Positions 25,638-35,905 of a DNA stretch of 64,000 nucleotides are shown here, piece by piece; positions within the stretch are counted from its first letter, which is position 1; each line of letters starts with the position of its first letter. Made by a program: the position numbers and the translations under genes. Source of the stretch: Gammaproteobacteria bacterium RIFCSPHIGHO2_12_FULL_37_14 (lineage in GTDB: Bacteria > Pseudomonadota > Gammaproteobacteria > DSM-16500); the NCBI GenBank assembly GCA_001801485.1, contig MGXV01000006.1:1-64000 (forward strand). The letters run 5' to 3'. The notes below the pieces were generated by a model. The model did no database searches and was not told the origin of the DNA. It saw nothing but the letters and a program-made list of their open reading frames with translations.

Positions 25638-26125
25638 CAATATTCTCTGAGATTTCTGGATTTAAATTTTAATTTTTCACGAGGTAAGGGTAATTTTTCA
25701 ATATGGTTGTCATTTTCCAAAATTACCGCATCGGCAGTAATATCATAAATTTTCACTCCATAGCCAAGCGTGTCGCCTATCTGATAAATTTTGCTAGGTT
25801 GTGCAGCCATAGAAATGTAAGCTTTAGAATAAGTATGTTCCTGATCGTTTTCTATTCTAACGATGCCAGTGACACGTAGTTGTAGATTAGTGATAGGCAT
25901 CATGCCAGTAGAAGATTGGCCAAAAATATGCTCATTTGGTAATGAGTTTTCTATCTCAAGATTAACCGTTCTAAGCAAGGGGGTGGCCGATGTTTGAGCA
26001 TGCGTTAACGTCCAATCACTTTGCCATTGCTTAAATGAATAAATAATGAAAAATAAAATTAGTATCGAAAATATGATGCAGCTGCCAACTAAAGATTGTT
26101 GTTTATTAAGAGAAAATGTGACCAT
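25637..26125 (-). CDS. gspC: Type II secretion protein GspC
   Basis: Inner-membrane clamp protein that contacts the secretin GspD. 162 residues: a span at about 13-31 (VGSCIIFSILILFFIIYSF), then a linker and the homology-region domain (LQLRVTGIVRIEND, KIYQIGDTLGYGVKIYDITADAVIL). No C-terminal PDZ or coiled coil is present, as in some GspC forms. It is on the opposite strand from all other gsp genes and coupled to a Sel1 lipoprotein gene. Separation of gspC from gspD is also known in Legionella. Confidence 0.88.
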   Translation of the reverse strand: MVTFSLNKQQSLVGSCIIFSILILFFIIYSFKQWQSDWTLTHAQTSATPLLRTVNLEIENSLPNEHIFGQSSTGMMPITNLQLRVTGIVRIENDQEHTYSKAYISMAAQPSKIYQIGDTLGYGVKIYDITADAVILENDNHIEKLPLPREKLKFKSRNLREY

Positions 26126-26218
26126 ATTTTACTTACGATTATGAATAATTTGTCTATTATATAGTATTTTAAGAAAATAAACTGGCTGATGGAATAAACA
26201 AGTATTGGAAGAACCCTC

Positions 26219-26701
26219 ATGACCTATCTGGATAAAAATCTAATCAAAGATGAACATATTTTATTTCGGACGAAGAAACATTTAATTATCTTTTTTTTAC
26301 CGATTGTTTGGACTATTTTTTCTCAATATGCTGCCACTTATATGTCCGCAGATGCCATTTTGCGTACAGTTTACTGGGCACCTTGGTTGTTGGCTTTAAT
26401 TTTTTGGTCATATGTTGGTCTAGATTATTTGACATCGGAATTTGCAGTAACAAACAAGCGTGTTATGATGCGTGAAGGTTTTTTTTATCGGCATATGAAT
26501 GAGACAAGATTGGCGACAATTTCCCAGGTAAATGTCAATCAAAGCTTGCTGGGTCATGTGCTCAACTATGGTACAGTCTCTATTCATGCGTTTGGTGCCT
26601 CGGATGCCTTCTCAACACTTGCTCAACCGATTACCTTTCAAAAATATGTGAATGAACAATTAGATCAATTGATACAGAATCATGCCACCACTCAAAAATG
26701 A
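26219..26701 (+). CDS. Membrane protein with bacterial PH (bPH2/YdbS-like) domain
   Basis: A 160-residue protein with two membrane spans near residues 24-43 and 54-75, followed by a bPH2-type domain: YLTSEFAVTNKRVMMREGFFYRHMNETRLATISQVNVNQSLLGHVLNYGTV. These domains are found in small envelope proteins of unknown role. The end overlaps hemE by 20 bp, so the two are co-transcribed. Confidence 0.85.
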   Translation: MTYLDKNLIKDEHILFRTKKHLIIFFLPIVWTIFSQYAATYMSADAILRTVYWAPWLLALIFWSYVGLDYLTSEFAVTNKRVMMREGFFYRHMNETRLATISQVNVNQSLLGHVLNYGTVSIHAFGASDAFSTLAQPITFQKYVNEQLDQLIQNHATTQK

Positions 26702-27767
26702 TCGTTTATTAAAAGCAATCTGGCAGGAGCCTCTTGATAGGACTCCCGTGTGGATTATGCGTCAAGCGGGGCGTTACTTGCCAGAGTATCGAGCGACTCG
26801 AGCCCGGGCGGGTAGTTTTATGAATTTATGTAAAACTCCAGAATTAGCCTGCGAAGTCACTCTGCAACCTATACAACGATACGCTCTTGATGCTGCTATT
26901 ATTTTTTCTGATATTTTGACTATCCCCGATGCGATGGGTTTGGAATTGCAATTTATTGATAATCACGGGCCAGTGTTTGCTCGTTCTGTTGTTTGTGATA
27001 AAGATATCAAAAATCTAGAACTTGATTTGGAGCGATTATCTTACGTTTATGAGGCGATTCGTTTGGTTAAGCATGAATTAACAGGACGTATTCCTTTAAT
27101 TGGCTTTTGCGGTAGTCCCTGGACGCTGGCAGCTTATATGATTGAGGGCCAGGCCCAACCGGGTTTTCCTAAAATTGAAAAAATGCGAAAGGCTGAGCCA
27201 ACATTACTGCATCATTTATTGAATATATTATCCACATCTGTTTATTCACATTTACATGCGCAAATTCAAGCAGGTGTAGAGGTTGTCATGATATTTGATA
27301 CCTGGGGTGGATTATTAGATACGGAAGATTACGAAAAATTTTCCTTATTTTATATTAAGCAAATTATTACTAGACTCCAGTCCAACGATTATAATAAAAG
27401 AATACCAGTAATACTTTTTACCAAAGGTGGTTATCGATGGATAAAACAAATGGCTGAAGCAGGTTGTGATGTTGTGGGCCTTGATTGGGAAATTTCTCTG
27501 CAAGAGGCACGTGAACAAATAGGCTCTCAAGTTGCTATACAAGGTAATATGAATCCACAATGGTTGATTGAATCACCTGAAGTGATGCGTCGTGAAGTAT
27601 TAAAAATAATAGCTTCATATGGTTATGGTTCTGGGCACATATTTAATTTAGGTCATGGAATTACACCAGATGTTTCGCCTGAACAGGTGAAAGAATTAAT
27701 TAATGCAGTTCATGAATTTAGCATGCCATATCATCAACGAGGTGACTCGTGCGAAAAAAACGACTAG
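26682..27767 (+). CDS. hemE: Uroporphyrinogen decarboxylase HemE
   Basis: Decarboxylates the four acetate side chains of uroporphyrinogen III to give coproporphyrinogen III in heme synthesis. The N-terminal signature PVWIMRQAGRYLPEYRATR is present near residue 22, with the substrate Asp in AAIIFSDILTIPDAMG and the second signature GFCGSPWTLAAYMIEG. 361 residues, as usual (about 355). It overlaps the PH-domain gene upstream and dsbD downstream (19 bp), so it sits in a three-gene unit. Confidence 0.96.
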   Translation: MPPLKNDRLLKAIWQEPLDRTPVWIMRQAGRYLPEYRATRARAGSFMNLCKTPELACEVTLQPIQRYALDAAIIFSDILTIPDAMGLELQFIDNHGPVFARSVVCDKDIKNLELDLERLSYVYEAIRLVKHELTGRIPLIGFCGSPWTLAAYMIEGQAQPGFPKIEKMRKAEPTLLHHLLNILSTSVYSHLHAQIQAGVEVVMIFDTWGGLLDTEDYEKFSLFYIKQIITRLQSNDYNKRIPVILFTKGGYRWIKQMAEAGCDVVGLDWEISLQEAREQIGSQVAIQGNMNPQWLIESPEVMRREVLKIIASYGYGSGHIFNLGHGITPDVSPEQVKELINAVHEFSMPYHQRGDSCEKND

Positions 27768-29494
27768 AGATAATAATATTATTTGTATGGCTAGCATTAG
27801 CCTGTAGTGCTATTCCAGTGCTCGCTGCGCCTTCACCCTTGCCGGCTGAACAAGCATTTATTTTTTCTGCAAATTTTAATCGCCCAAATGAAATAGTAAC
27901 TGAATGGCAAATCGCTCCAGGTTACTACCTTTATAGTAAAAAAATACATTTTTCTTTTCATCCTAATGTGATAGCGGATATTCAACTTCCACAAGGCGAA
28001 TATCAATACGATAAAGATCGGGAACGATATGAAGCATTTTCAGGCAATCTAAGTGTTCCAATTTTATTAAAGACCACTCTTCCTAGTTTACAAATGAATG
28101 TCGATTATCAAGGATGTTCAAAAGATGGATTTTGTTATCCACCCATACGCCAATCAATAGCAATCAATTTCACCAATCAATCTATTAACAAAATAAATGA
28201 TCAGCCATCTTCAGCACAAACATCATTTACTAACTTATTAACAAACCAAAATGCAGTAAACACTTTATTACAAAATCAGAGCTTAGGTTTTTCCTTATTA
28301 ATCTTTATTGCATTGGGAGTATTATTGGCGTTCACACCTTGTGTTTGGCCAATGGTACCAATATTGGCAACGATTATTGTTGGTCAACAGGATAAATTGA
28401 ATATCAGCAAAGCGTTGCTGTTATCGATCATGTATGTATTAGGCATGGCAATCATTTATGCTATGGTGGGTTTAATCGCTGCGTCACTGGGTCATTCCAT
28501 ACAAGTATGGTTGCAGCAACCATGGGCTATCACGATTACTAGCATAGTATTTGTTTTGCTCGCGCTTTCATTATTTGGCTATTATGATTTGCAGCTACCA
28601 CGAAGCTGGCAAAATCGTATTGCCAGTTGGAATCGCGCACAACATGGTGGATCCTATGCGGGTTCTTTTTTGATGGGTGCTATCTCAACATTAATCGTTT
28701 CTCCTTGTGTGACAGCACCATTGGTGGGTGTGTTGATGTATATTGCTCATACAGGAGATAGGATTTTAGGAGCAAGTGCATTGTTTGCGATGGGGATAGG
28801 GATGGGTCTTCCTTTGATATTCATTGGTATCTCAGCAGGTAAATGGTTGCCTAAAAGCGGTCCGTGGATGGAAGTAGCAAAAAAAATATTTGGTATTCTC
28901 ATGTTAGGCATGGCGATTTGGTTATTGTCGAGAGTGACTTCGCCAATGATAACGAAAGTTTTAATTGGCATGTTAATATTTGGAATAATATTTTATTATC
29001 TGCGGAATTTATCTTGGTGGAATCGGGGACTTGGATTGTTAGCTGGTTGTTCAGTGATGGTAGCAATGTTTGCTGGAGTAGCTATCATGGATATCAGTAA
29101 CCAACCGAGCTCTTCTTCTGCTTATCAAACCCAACCAGCCTTTGTGATCGTGCGTAATACGAGTGAATTTATCCAGCAATTACAATCAGCACAAGTGATG
29201 AGTAAACCAGTGATTTTAGATTTTTATGCAGATTGGTGTGAATCTTGTGTTATGATGGACAAACATGTTTTTCACCGTTCGGATGTTAAACAGGCTCTCG
29301 CAGATTATGTTTTGTTACGTGCAGATCTTTCAAACAATACTGCAGAAGATGAAGCTTTATTAAAATACTTTAACGTGATTGCACCGCCAACAGTTTTATT
29401 TTTTAACAAAAATGGTTTGGAACTTACTTCACAACGAATAGTCGGTGAAGTGAATGCAAAGGAATTTTTAAACCGCGTAGCTAGTACAAAATAG
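27749..29494 (+). CDS. dsbD: Thiol:disulfide interchange protein DsbD
   Basis: Transfers electrons from cytoplasmic thioredoxin to periplasmic disulfide isomerases. 581 residues from a GTG start preceded by GAGGTG. Signal peptide, then the n-terminal DsbD-alpha domain with its Cys pair (CSKDGFC near residue 120), eight membrane spans with redox Cys in FTPCVWPMVPI and SPCVTAPL, and a C-terminal thioredoxin-like domain with DWCESCVMMD near residue 500. All three Cys pairs are present, so it should be functional. Confidence 0.95.
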   Translation: MRKKRLEIIILFVWLALACSAIPVLAAPSPLPAEQAFIFSANFNRPNEIVTEWQIAPGYYLYSKKIHFSFHPNVIADIQLPQGEYQYDKDRERYEAFSGNLSVPILLKTTLPSLQMNVDYQGCSKDGFCYPPIRQSIAINFTNQSINKINDQPSSAQTSFTNLLTNQNAVNTLLQNQSLGFSLLIFIALGVLLAFTPCVWPMVPILATIIVGQQDKLNISKALLLSIMYVLGMAIIYAMVGLIAASLGHSIQVWLQQPWAITITSIVFVLLALSLFGYYDLQLPRSWQNRIASWNRAQHGGSYAGSFLMGAISTLIVSPCVTAPLVGVLMYIAHTGDRILGASALFAMGIGMGLPLIFIGISAGKWLPKSGPWMEVAKKIFGILMLGMAIWLLSRVTSPMITKVLIGMLIFGIIFYYLRNLSWWNRGLGLLAGCSVMVAMFAGVAIMDISNQPSSSSAYQTQPAFVIVRNTSEFIQQLQSAQVMSKPVILDFYADWCESCVMMDKHVFHRSDVKQALADYVLLRADLSNNTAEDEALLKYFNVIAPPTVLFFNKNGLELTSQRIVGEVNAKEFLNRVASTK

Positions 29495-29536
29495 ATTGTT
29501 TTGCAGTATGACCATCAAGCTCTTAAGAGGATTCTC

Positions 29537-30835
29537 ATGATCACCCAACCTCACGTAATGCCACAGCTCAATTCAACCAATATTGAGCCAGTTCATTTGC
29601 TCGAAAAGCATTTATTGCAACAATGCAATCATATTAACGAATGGTTTGCAATGGAATGGCAGAAAACGTCACCACCCGTGTATGGATCAGTAGATTTACG
29701 AAATGCTGGTTTTAAGCTCGCACCAATCGATATGAATTTATTTCCTGCTGGATTTAATAATCTGAATCCAAATTTTTTAACTTATGCAATTTCTGCAGCG
29801 AAAAAAAATATTTTACAAATGATGCCACAGGCTAAACGCATTTTAATTATTCCTGAAAATCATACTCGCAATCTTTTTTATTGGGAAAATATTAAAACAT
29901 TACGATCTATTTTAGAAAATGCTGACTTTCAAGTGAGATTTGGCAGTTTATCCGAAGAAATAAAAGTTTCCCAAGATATTAGTTTGGCATCAGGTGAAAA
30001 AATTACTATCGAACCTTTATTACGAAAAGAAGATAAACTACAACTTAACAATTTTTTACCCGATGCTATTTTATTGAATAATGATCTTTCTGACGGCATT
30101 CCAGAGATGTTGCAAAATCTCAATCAACTGATTATGCCACCAGCTTCCCTTGGGTGGAGTCAACGATTGAAATCAGAACATTTTCAATATTATGCAAAAG
30201 TAGCACGTGATTTTGCAAAAACATTTGATATCGATCCTTGGTTAATTTCACCTTTATTTCGGCATTGTGGCCAGATTGATTTTATGCATCAATTAGGATT
30301 GGAATGTTTAATCATTAATGCAGAAATATTATTTGAAGAAATTGAGAAGAAATATGCTCAGTATGGTATTTCACATCCACCTTTTTTAGTGGTGAAAGCA
30401 GATGCCGGAACGTATGGAATGGCGGTGATGACCGTGCGTCATGCCGATGAACTAAAATCATTGAATCGTAAACAGCGTACTCGGATGTCGGTCAGCAAAG
30501 GAGGGCAACCTGTTAATCGCGTCATCATACAAGAAGGTGTTTATACCTTTGAAATGGTCGGTTCTGAGCAAGCCGTTGCTGAACCTGTCGTTTATTTATG
30601 GGGTGATTCGGTTGTAGGTGGTTTCTATCGAGTTCATAAAGAGCGTGGTATTGACGAAAACTTGAATGCGCCAGGAATGCATTTTGAACCAATAGCGTTT
30701 TCACAACCTTGTCATGAGCCTTGTCGTGCAACAGAACCGGAAGCATGTCAGAATCGATTCTATTTATATGGTATCGTTGCCAAGCTAAGCATGTTGGCTG
30801 CGGCTCGTGAAATTCACGATCAAATTAATCAGTAA
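29537..30835 (+). CDS. gshA: Glutamate-cysteine ligase (Thiobacillus-type GshA)
   Basis: First step of glutathione synthesis. The 432-residue protein matches, from recall, the proteobacterial GshA type first seen in Acidithiobacillus and also in Coxiella relatives, not the enteric GshA: KVARDFAKTFDIDPWLISPLFRHCGQIDF, PPFLVVKADAGTYGMAVMTV and QEGVYTFEMVGSEQAVAEPVVY. The start at 29537 (MITQPHVMPQ) has AAGAGG 6 nt upstream; the frame opens 12 codons earlier. It is directly followed by gshB. Confidence 0.9.
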   Translation: MITQPHVMPQLNSTNIEPVHLLEKHLLQQCNHINEWFAMEWQKTSPPVYGSVDLRNAGFKLAPIDMNLFPAGFNNLNPNFLTYAISAAKKNILQMMPQAKRILIIPENHTRNLFYWENIKTLRSILENADFQVRFGSLSEEIKVSQDISLASGEKITIEPLLRKEDKLQLNNFLPDAILLNNDLSDGIPEMLQNLNQLIMPPASLGWSQRLKSEHFQYYAKVARDFAKTFDIDPWLISPLFRHCGQIDFMHQLGLECLIINAEILFEEIEKKYAQYGISHPPFLVVKADAGTYGMAVMTVRHADELKSLNRKQRTRMSVSKGGQPVNRVIIQEGVYTFEMVGSEQAVAEPVVYLWGDSVVGGFYRVHKERGIDENLNAPGMHFEPIAFSQPCHEPCRATEPEACQNRFYLYGIVAKLSMLAAAREIHDQINQ

Positions 30836-30873
30836 ACTGTATTTTTTATTTATTCACTACATAAAGGTTGATT

Positions 30874-31830
30874 ATGAAACTAGGCGTTATCATGGATCCA
30901 ATTGGATCCATTCGGTATACCAAAGATAGCACGCTTGCTATGTTATGGGAGGCACAAGCTCGGCATTGGGAAATATATTATTTTGAAGCCCATGATTTGT
31001 TTTTGCGTGATGGAATAGCATATGGTGATGGAAAGCGACTAACAGTTTTTAGAGATCCACAAAAATGGTTTTCAGGGACAGAAAAAAATACCATTACTCT
31101 TACTGATCTTGATATCATTCTCATGCGTAAGGATCCGCCATTTGGGGATGAATATATTTATATCACCTATTTATTGGATCATGCAGAACGCGGTGGCGTA
31201 TTGGTGGTTAACAAGCCACAAGCTTTGCGGGATGCAAATGAAAAAGTATTTGCAATGTTTTTTCCACAATGTTGTCCGCCTAGTTTAGTCACGCAATCAA
31301 TGCAAAAACTGCATGATTTTTTTGAGGAGCAGCAAGACATTGTTTGTAAACCATTACATTCAATGGGAGGTGCATCGGTATTTCGTTTACGTGCTAATGA
31401 TGTGAACGCTAATGTAATTTTTGATGCTCTGACACATAGCGGGACTAAACACATTATGGCACAGCGGTTTATTCCAGAGATTGAATTAGGGGATAAACGT
31501 ATTTTAATGATAAACGGTGAACCTGTTTTACATGTTTTGTCGCGAGTTCCTCAGCAGGGTGATTGGCGCGGTAATTTGGCTGTCGGTGCTAAAGGAATCG
31601 TTCAAGCGCTTTCTGAAAGAGATCATTGGATTTGTTCGCAAGTTGGGCCTCAATTGCGAGAGCATGGTTTATATTTTGTTGGATTAGATATCATTGGCGA
31701 TTATCTAACAGAAATTAATGTTACTAGTCCTACGGGTATTCGTGAGATAGACGCAGAAACAGGCTCGAATGTGAGCGCCATGTTGTTAGATTGTATGAAC
31801 AGACTTCATGAAAGACTTCATGAAACCTAA
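30874..31830 (+). CDS. gshB: Glutathione synthetase GshB
   Basis: ATP-grasp ligase that adds glycine to gamma-glutamylcysteine. It begins MKLGVIMDPIGSIRYTKDSTLAML as in proteobacterial GshB. It carries VCKPLHSMGGASVFRL (ATP-binding), RVPQQGDWRGNLAVGAKG and the C-terminal EINVTSPTGIREID. 318 residues, as usual. AAGG is 6 nt before the ATG. The 3' end overlaps dprA by 23 bp. Confidence 0.96.
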   Translation: MKLGVIMDPIGSIRYTKDSTLAMLWEAQARHWEIYYFEAHDLFLRDGIAYGDGKRLTVFRDPQKWFSGTEKNTITLTDLDIILMRKDPPFGDEYIYITYLLDHAERGGVLVVNKPQALRDANEKVFAMFFPQCCPPSLVTQSMQKLHDFFEEQQDIVCKPLHSMGGASVFRLRANDVNANVIFDALTHSGTKHIMAQRFIPEIELGDKRILMINGEPVLHVLSRVPQQGDWRGNLAVGAKGIVQALSERDHWICSQVGPQLREHGLYFVGLDIIGDYLTEINVTSPTGIREIDAETGSNVSAMLLDCMNRLHERLHET

Positions 31831-32929
31831 TGTAGCTTATTGGCTAGCTCTACATCATTTACCTATTCAGCCGCGGAAAATTTTGCGTTGGTTAGAAAAA
31901 TTATCTACGCCAGAAAATTTATTATTAGCCAATCAAGAAAAATTACTAATGATTGGTGCATCTAAAGAAGAAATTTTTGCTATACAAAAACCAAATTGGC
32001 TTGCGGTTGAAAAAGATTTGGCATGGGCTGAAATGGCTGATCATGCCATTTTATCATTGAGTGATGAAGATTATCCTTCTTTATTAAAACAAATTATTCA
32101 TCCTCCGCTCGTATTATATGTGATGGGAAACAAGAAAGCGCTTTTACGTAAACAATTGGCTATAGTTGGTTCACGTCAGGCGAGTCCTACTGGTATTAAA
32201 AATGCGGAACAATTTGCCTATCAGTTATCTTTAGCCGGATTAGCTATTACTAGTGGTTTAGCATTGGGTGTGGATGCTGCTAGTCATCAGGGGGCAATTG
32301 CTGCAAAAGGCGAGACAATTAGTGTTTTTGGTACAGGGTTGAATCATATTTACCCTCGAAGTAATCGACGATTAGCCCATGAAATATTGGAGCACCAGGG
32401 GGTGATTATTTCTGAATTTCCACTCGATACTCCCCCAAAAGCCATGAACTTTCCATTACGTAATCGGATTATTGCGGGCTTGAGTGTGGGTGTATTGATC
32501 ATTGAAGCAGCTCACAAAAGTGGTTCATTGATTACTGCTAATTATGCATTGGAGCAAGGGAAAGAAATCTTTGCTATTCCTGGATCTATCCAAAACCAAA
32601 CTAGCAAAGGATGTCATTATCTCATTAAGCAAGGCGCAAAATTAGTTGAATGCATTGAAGATATCCTTGAGGAGTTAAATATTTTTACTGTCGAGCCTAC
32701 ATTAAAGATAGCCACTCAACAAACGAACAAGCAAATTGTTAAGTTTGGTACAAAACTAACTGATCAAGAAAAGTGTTTATTTGAGCAAATAGGATATGAA
32801 ATTTCACCAATCGATGTGATAATATTGCGCACCGGATTGACTAGAAGTGAAGTTTCCTCCATTCTTTTATCATTGGAGTTGCAAGGTTATATCCAAACAG
32901 TGTCCGGTGGCGTGATTCGGGTGACCTAA
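31808..32929 (+). CDS. dprA: DNA processing protein DprA/Smf
   Basis: Loads RecA onto incoming single-stranded DNA during natural transformation. 373 residues: an N-terminal SAM-like domain, the Rossmann core at about 110-290 with VGSRQASPTG, TSGLALGVDAASHQGAI, GTGLNHIYPRSNRRLA and NFPLRNRIIAGLSVGVLIIEAAHKSGSL, and a C-terminal winged helix. The start may be the second ATG (31820). The intact gene suggests competence potential. Upstream of smg, a usual neighbour. Confidence 0.93.
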   Translation: MKDFMKPNVAYWLALHHLPIQPRKILRWLEKLSTPENLLLANQEKLLMIGASKEEIFAIQKPNWLAVEKDLAWAEMADHAILSLSDEDYPSLLKQIIHPPLVLYVMGNKKALLRKQLAIVGSRQASPTGIKNAEQFAYQLSLAGLAITSGLALGVDAASHQGAIAAKGETISVFGTGLNHIYPRSNRRLAHEILEHQGVIISEFPLDTPPKAMNFPLRNRIIAGLSVGVLIIEAAHKSGSLITANYALEQGKEIFAIPGSIQNQTSKGCHYLIKQGAKLVECIEDILEELNIFTVEPTLKIATQQTNKQIVKFGTKLTDQEKCLFEQIGYEISPIDVIILRTGLTRSEVSSILLSLELQGYIQTVSGGVIRVT

Positions 32930-32954
32930 TATTTAAATAGTAGGAATATTATTG

Positions 32955-33422
32955 ATGTTTGAAGTTTTGATGTATCTATTTGAAAATTATATGGATGGTA
33001 GTGTGTCTTTGAATGCTGATCAAGATACCATTGTCAGTGAACTTGAACTTGCTGGCTTTCATCGTAGTGAAATTGGCCGAGCATTAGATTGGTTAGAAGG
33101 TTTAAATAAAGTGCAGGAAACAGTCCAAGCTGGTCCTGGTCTTACTCCTCATGCTATACGTCATTATTCTTCAGAGGAAAGTGAGCGTTTAGGTCTTCAA
33201 GGAAGAGGTTTTTTGCTCTATCTTGAACAATTGAGCATTTTAGATCCAATGACACGAGAAGTTGTGATTGATAGAATCATGGCATTAGATCCTCGTGAAA
33301 TTGATTTAGGCCGGGTTAAGTGGGTCGTTTTGATTGCTTTATTTAACCAACCAGACAAAAAATCAGCACTTTCTCTATTACAGGATATGATTTTATCAGA
33401 TGCCTTTGATATCCTACATTGA
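32955..33422 (+). CDS. smg: Smg family protein (DUF494)
   Basis: A 155-residue protein of the Smg/DUF494 family: MFEVLMYLFENYMDG at the start and LDPMTREVVIDRIMALD in the C-terminal half. The function is unknown; the gene regularly lies between dprA and topA, as here. The open frame begins with a TTG one codon earlier; the ATG is preferred. Confidence 0.92.
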   Translation: MFEVLMYLFENYMDGSVSLNADQDTIVSELELAGFHRSEIGRALDWLEGLNKVQETVQAGPGLTPHAIRHYSSEESERLGLQGRGFLLYLEQLSILDPMTREVVIDRIMALDPREIDLGRVKWVVLIALFNQPDKKSALSLLQDMILSDAFDILH

Positions 33423-33488
33423 ACAACCCTATTCTTATCAAAATTTACGCTATAGTTTCTTAAAGAACATTATTATTAAGGAATCTGG

Positions 33489-35789
33489 ATGGCCCATAAT
33501 CTAGTTATTGTAGAATCACCTGCAAAAGCAAAAACGATTAAAAAATATTTAGGTGCTGGATTTGAAATCATTGCCTCATATGGTCATGTACGTGATTTAT
33601 TGCCCAAAGAAGGAGCTGTAGATCCAGAAAACCATTTTGCTATGAGATATGAATTGATAGAAAAAAATGAGAAGCATGTAGCTACTATTATTGCTGCGAT
33701 GAAAAAATCCGATGCTTTGTATCTTGCTACTGACCCGGATCGTGAAGGCGAGGCAATTTCGTGGCATATTTATACTATTCTAAAAACTAAAAAAGCATTA
33801 GGCAAAAAACCTGTGCACAGAATAGTTTTTAACGAAATAACAAAATCAGCTATTCAAGCCGCAGTGAAAAATCCTCGGGAAATTTCTATGGATTTGGTCA
33901 ATGCACAACAGGCTCGGCGTGCATTAGATTATCTGGTTGGTTTTAATTTATCGCCACTTCTATGGAAAAAAATTCGTTATGGGCTTTCCGCAGGTCGGGT
34001 GCAAAGCCCCGCTTTACGTATGATTGTTGAGCGTGAAGAAGCGATAGAGAAATTTGTTACCCAGGAATATTGGAATCTTGAAGCAGCTGTTGTTGCACAT
34101 GCTAAGACATTTGTCGCTAAGCTGGTAGTTTATGAAGGCACTAAACTTGAACAGTTTTCTATTACCAGTGCTTCACAAGCAGAGGCAGCAAAAACCCATC
34201 TTTTAAAGGATGCAAAAGGCAAATTACTTGTTTCACAAGTGGAAAAGAAACAACGTAAACGTCATCCTGCCATGCCATTTATTACCTCAACCTTGCAACA
34301 AGAAGCAGCACGTAAGCTTGGATTTACTGTTCAACGTACCATGCGATTTGCTCAGCAATTATATGAAGGTGTTGAATTAGAAGCTGGCTCAGTCGGGCTG
34401 ATCTCTTATATGCGTACCGATTCAGTAAACTTAGCACAAGAAGCTATCAATGAACTTCGAGATTTAATTGCAGAGCGTTATGGTAAGGAAAATGTTCCAG
34501 ATGAACCTCGTATCTATCGCACTAAAGCCAAAAATGCGCAAGAGGCTCATGAAGCTATCCGTCCTACTTCAGCTATGCGTACGCCTGAATCGATTAAATC
34601 ATTTTTATCGCCTGAACAATTTAAACTGTATGATTTAATTTGGAAACGTACAGTAGCATCGCAAATGATTTCTGCAACGATTGATACCATGACGATAGAT
34701 TTAATTATCAATAAAGGGCATCAATTTCGGGCTTCAGGATCGATTGTGGTTGATCCAGGCTTTATGCGGGTTTATCAAGAAGGCATGGATGATCAAATAT
34801 CCGAAGAATTAGGGAATGAACACTTACTTCCTCAACTTAAAGAAGGTGATGAAGTTGATTTAAATGAGATTACCTGTCATCAGCATTTTACTGAACCTCC
34901 ACCACGTTATTCAGAAGCCAGTTTGATTAAAGATTTGGAAGAGCATGGCATTGGTCGTCCTTCAACTTATGCCGCTATTGTATCGACATTACAAACACGC
35001 GAATATGTTTTACTGGAAAATAAGCGATTTTATCCTACTGATATTGGTCGTATAGTGAATCGATTTCTTACGCTATATTTTACAAAATATGTTGATTATG
35101 ATTTCACTGCTAAATTAGAAGATGAACTTGATGAAATTTCCCGCGGCGAAAAAGAGTGGGTTCCTTTATTAGAGGATTTTTGGGATCCGTTCAAAGATCG
35201 TGTAGATCATATTAATGAAAGTGTCAAAAAGAAAGATGTGACACAAGAGAAGCTCGATGAAAAATGTCCTTTGTGCGGACAGCCACTCTCTATTCGATTA
35301 GGTAAGCGTGATCGATTTATTGGTTGTACGGCGTATCCTGATTGTACTTATACGAGAGCAATGGTAGAGAAAGCTGAAGATGCGTCTCATGATGCTGAAT
35401 TGGTAGAAGGACGACAATGCCCTGATTGTGGGGGTGCGCTGAAAATCAAACATGGACGCTATGGTAAATTTATTGGATGTAGTAATTATCCTAAGTGTAA
35501 ATTTATTGAATCATTAAACAAACCTCAAGATACAGGCATTGAATGTCCAGAATGTCATCAAGGAAAAATGGTTAAGCGACAATCGCGACGTGGACGGATA
35601 TTCTTCTCTTGTTCTCGTTATCCAGATTGTAAATATGCTGTTTGGAATCAGCCAACAGCGCAGAGTTGTCCAAAGTGTGCATGGCCAATGTTAACCATTA
35701 AAATAACTAAAAAACGAGGTAAAGAACTTGTTTGCCCACGACAAACTTGTGGCTATGCAGAGCAGGCGGTGGATACTGAAAGTAAATAA
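33489..35789 (+). CDS. topA: DNA topoisomerase I TopA
   Basis: Relaxes negative supercoils. 766 residues. The TOPRIM domain starts at the N terminus (LVIVESPAKAKTIKKYLG, ATDPDREGEAISWH), the active-site Tyr is in GLISYMRTDS near residue 305, and EAHEAIRPT follows. The C-terminal part has four Cys4 zinc ribbons (CPLCGQ, CPDCGG, CPECHQ and CPKCAW starts). AAGGAATC precedes the ATG. Confidence 0.97.
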   Translation: MAHNLVIVESPAKAKTIKKYLGAGFEIIASYGHVRDLLPKEGAVDPENHFAMRYELIEKNEKHVATIIAAMKKSDALYLATDPDREGEAISWHIYTILKTKKALGKKPVHRIVFNEITKSAIQAAVKNPREISMDLVNAQQARRALDYLVGFNLSPLLWKKIRYGLSAGRVQSPALRMIVEREEAIEKFVTQEYWNLEAAVVAHAKTFVAKLVVYEGTKLEQFSITSASQAEAAKTHLLKDAKGKLLVSQVEKKQRKRHPAMPFITSTLQQEAARKLGFTVQRTMRFAQQLYEGVELEAGSVGLISYMRTDSVNLAQEAINELRDLIAERYGKENVPDEPRIYRTKAKNAQEAHEAIRPTSAMRTPESIKSFLSPEQFKLYDLIWKRTVASQMISATIDTMTIDLIINKGHQFRASGSIVVDPGFMRVYQEGMDDQISEELGNEHLLPQLKEGDEVDLNEITCHQHFTEPPPRYSEASLIKDLEEHGIGRPSTYAAIVSTLQTREYVLLENKRFYPTDIGRIVNRFLTLYFTKYVDYDFTAKLEDELDEISRGEKEWVPLLEDFWDPFKDRVDHINESVKKKDVTQEKLDEKCPLCGQPLSIRLGKRDRFIGCTAYPDCTYTRAMVEKAEDASHDAELVEGRQCPDCGGALKIKHGRYGKFIGCSNYPKCKFIESLNKPQDTGIECPECHQGKMVKRQSRRGRIFFSCSRYPDCKYAVWNQPTAQSCPKCAWPMLTIKITKKRGKELVCPRQTCGYAEQAVDTESK

Positions 35790-35905
35790 ACGACGTACTA
35801 ATCTTCCTGTGTTTGCAATTGATAGTTTTGCTTATACATTAATCTTGCAAAATAGATCATCGTGGTATAGTTTTCTATTCTAAATTTTAGCAAAAAGGAT
35901 GTGTT

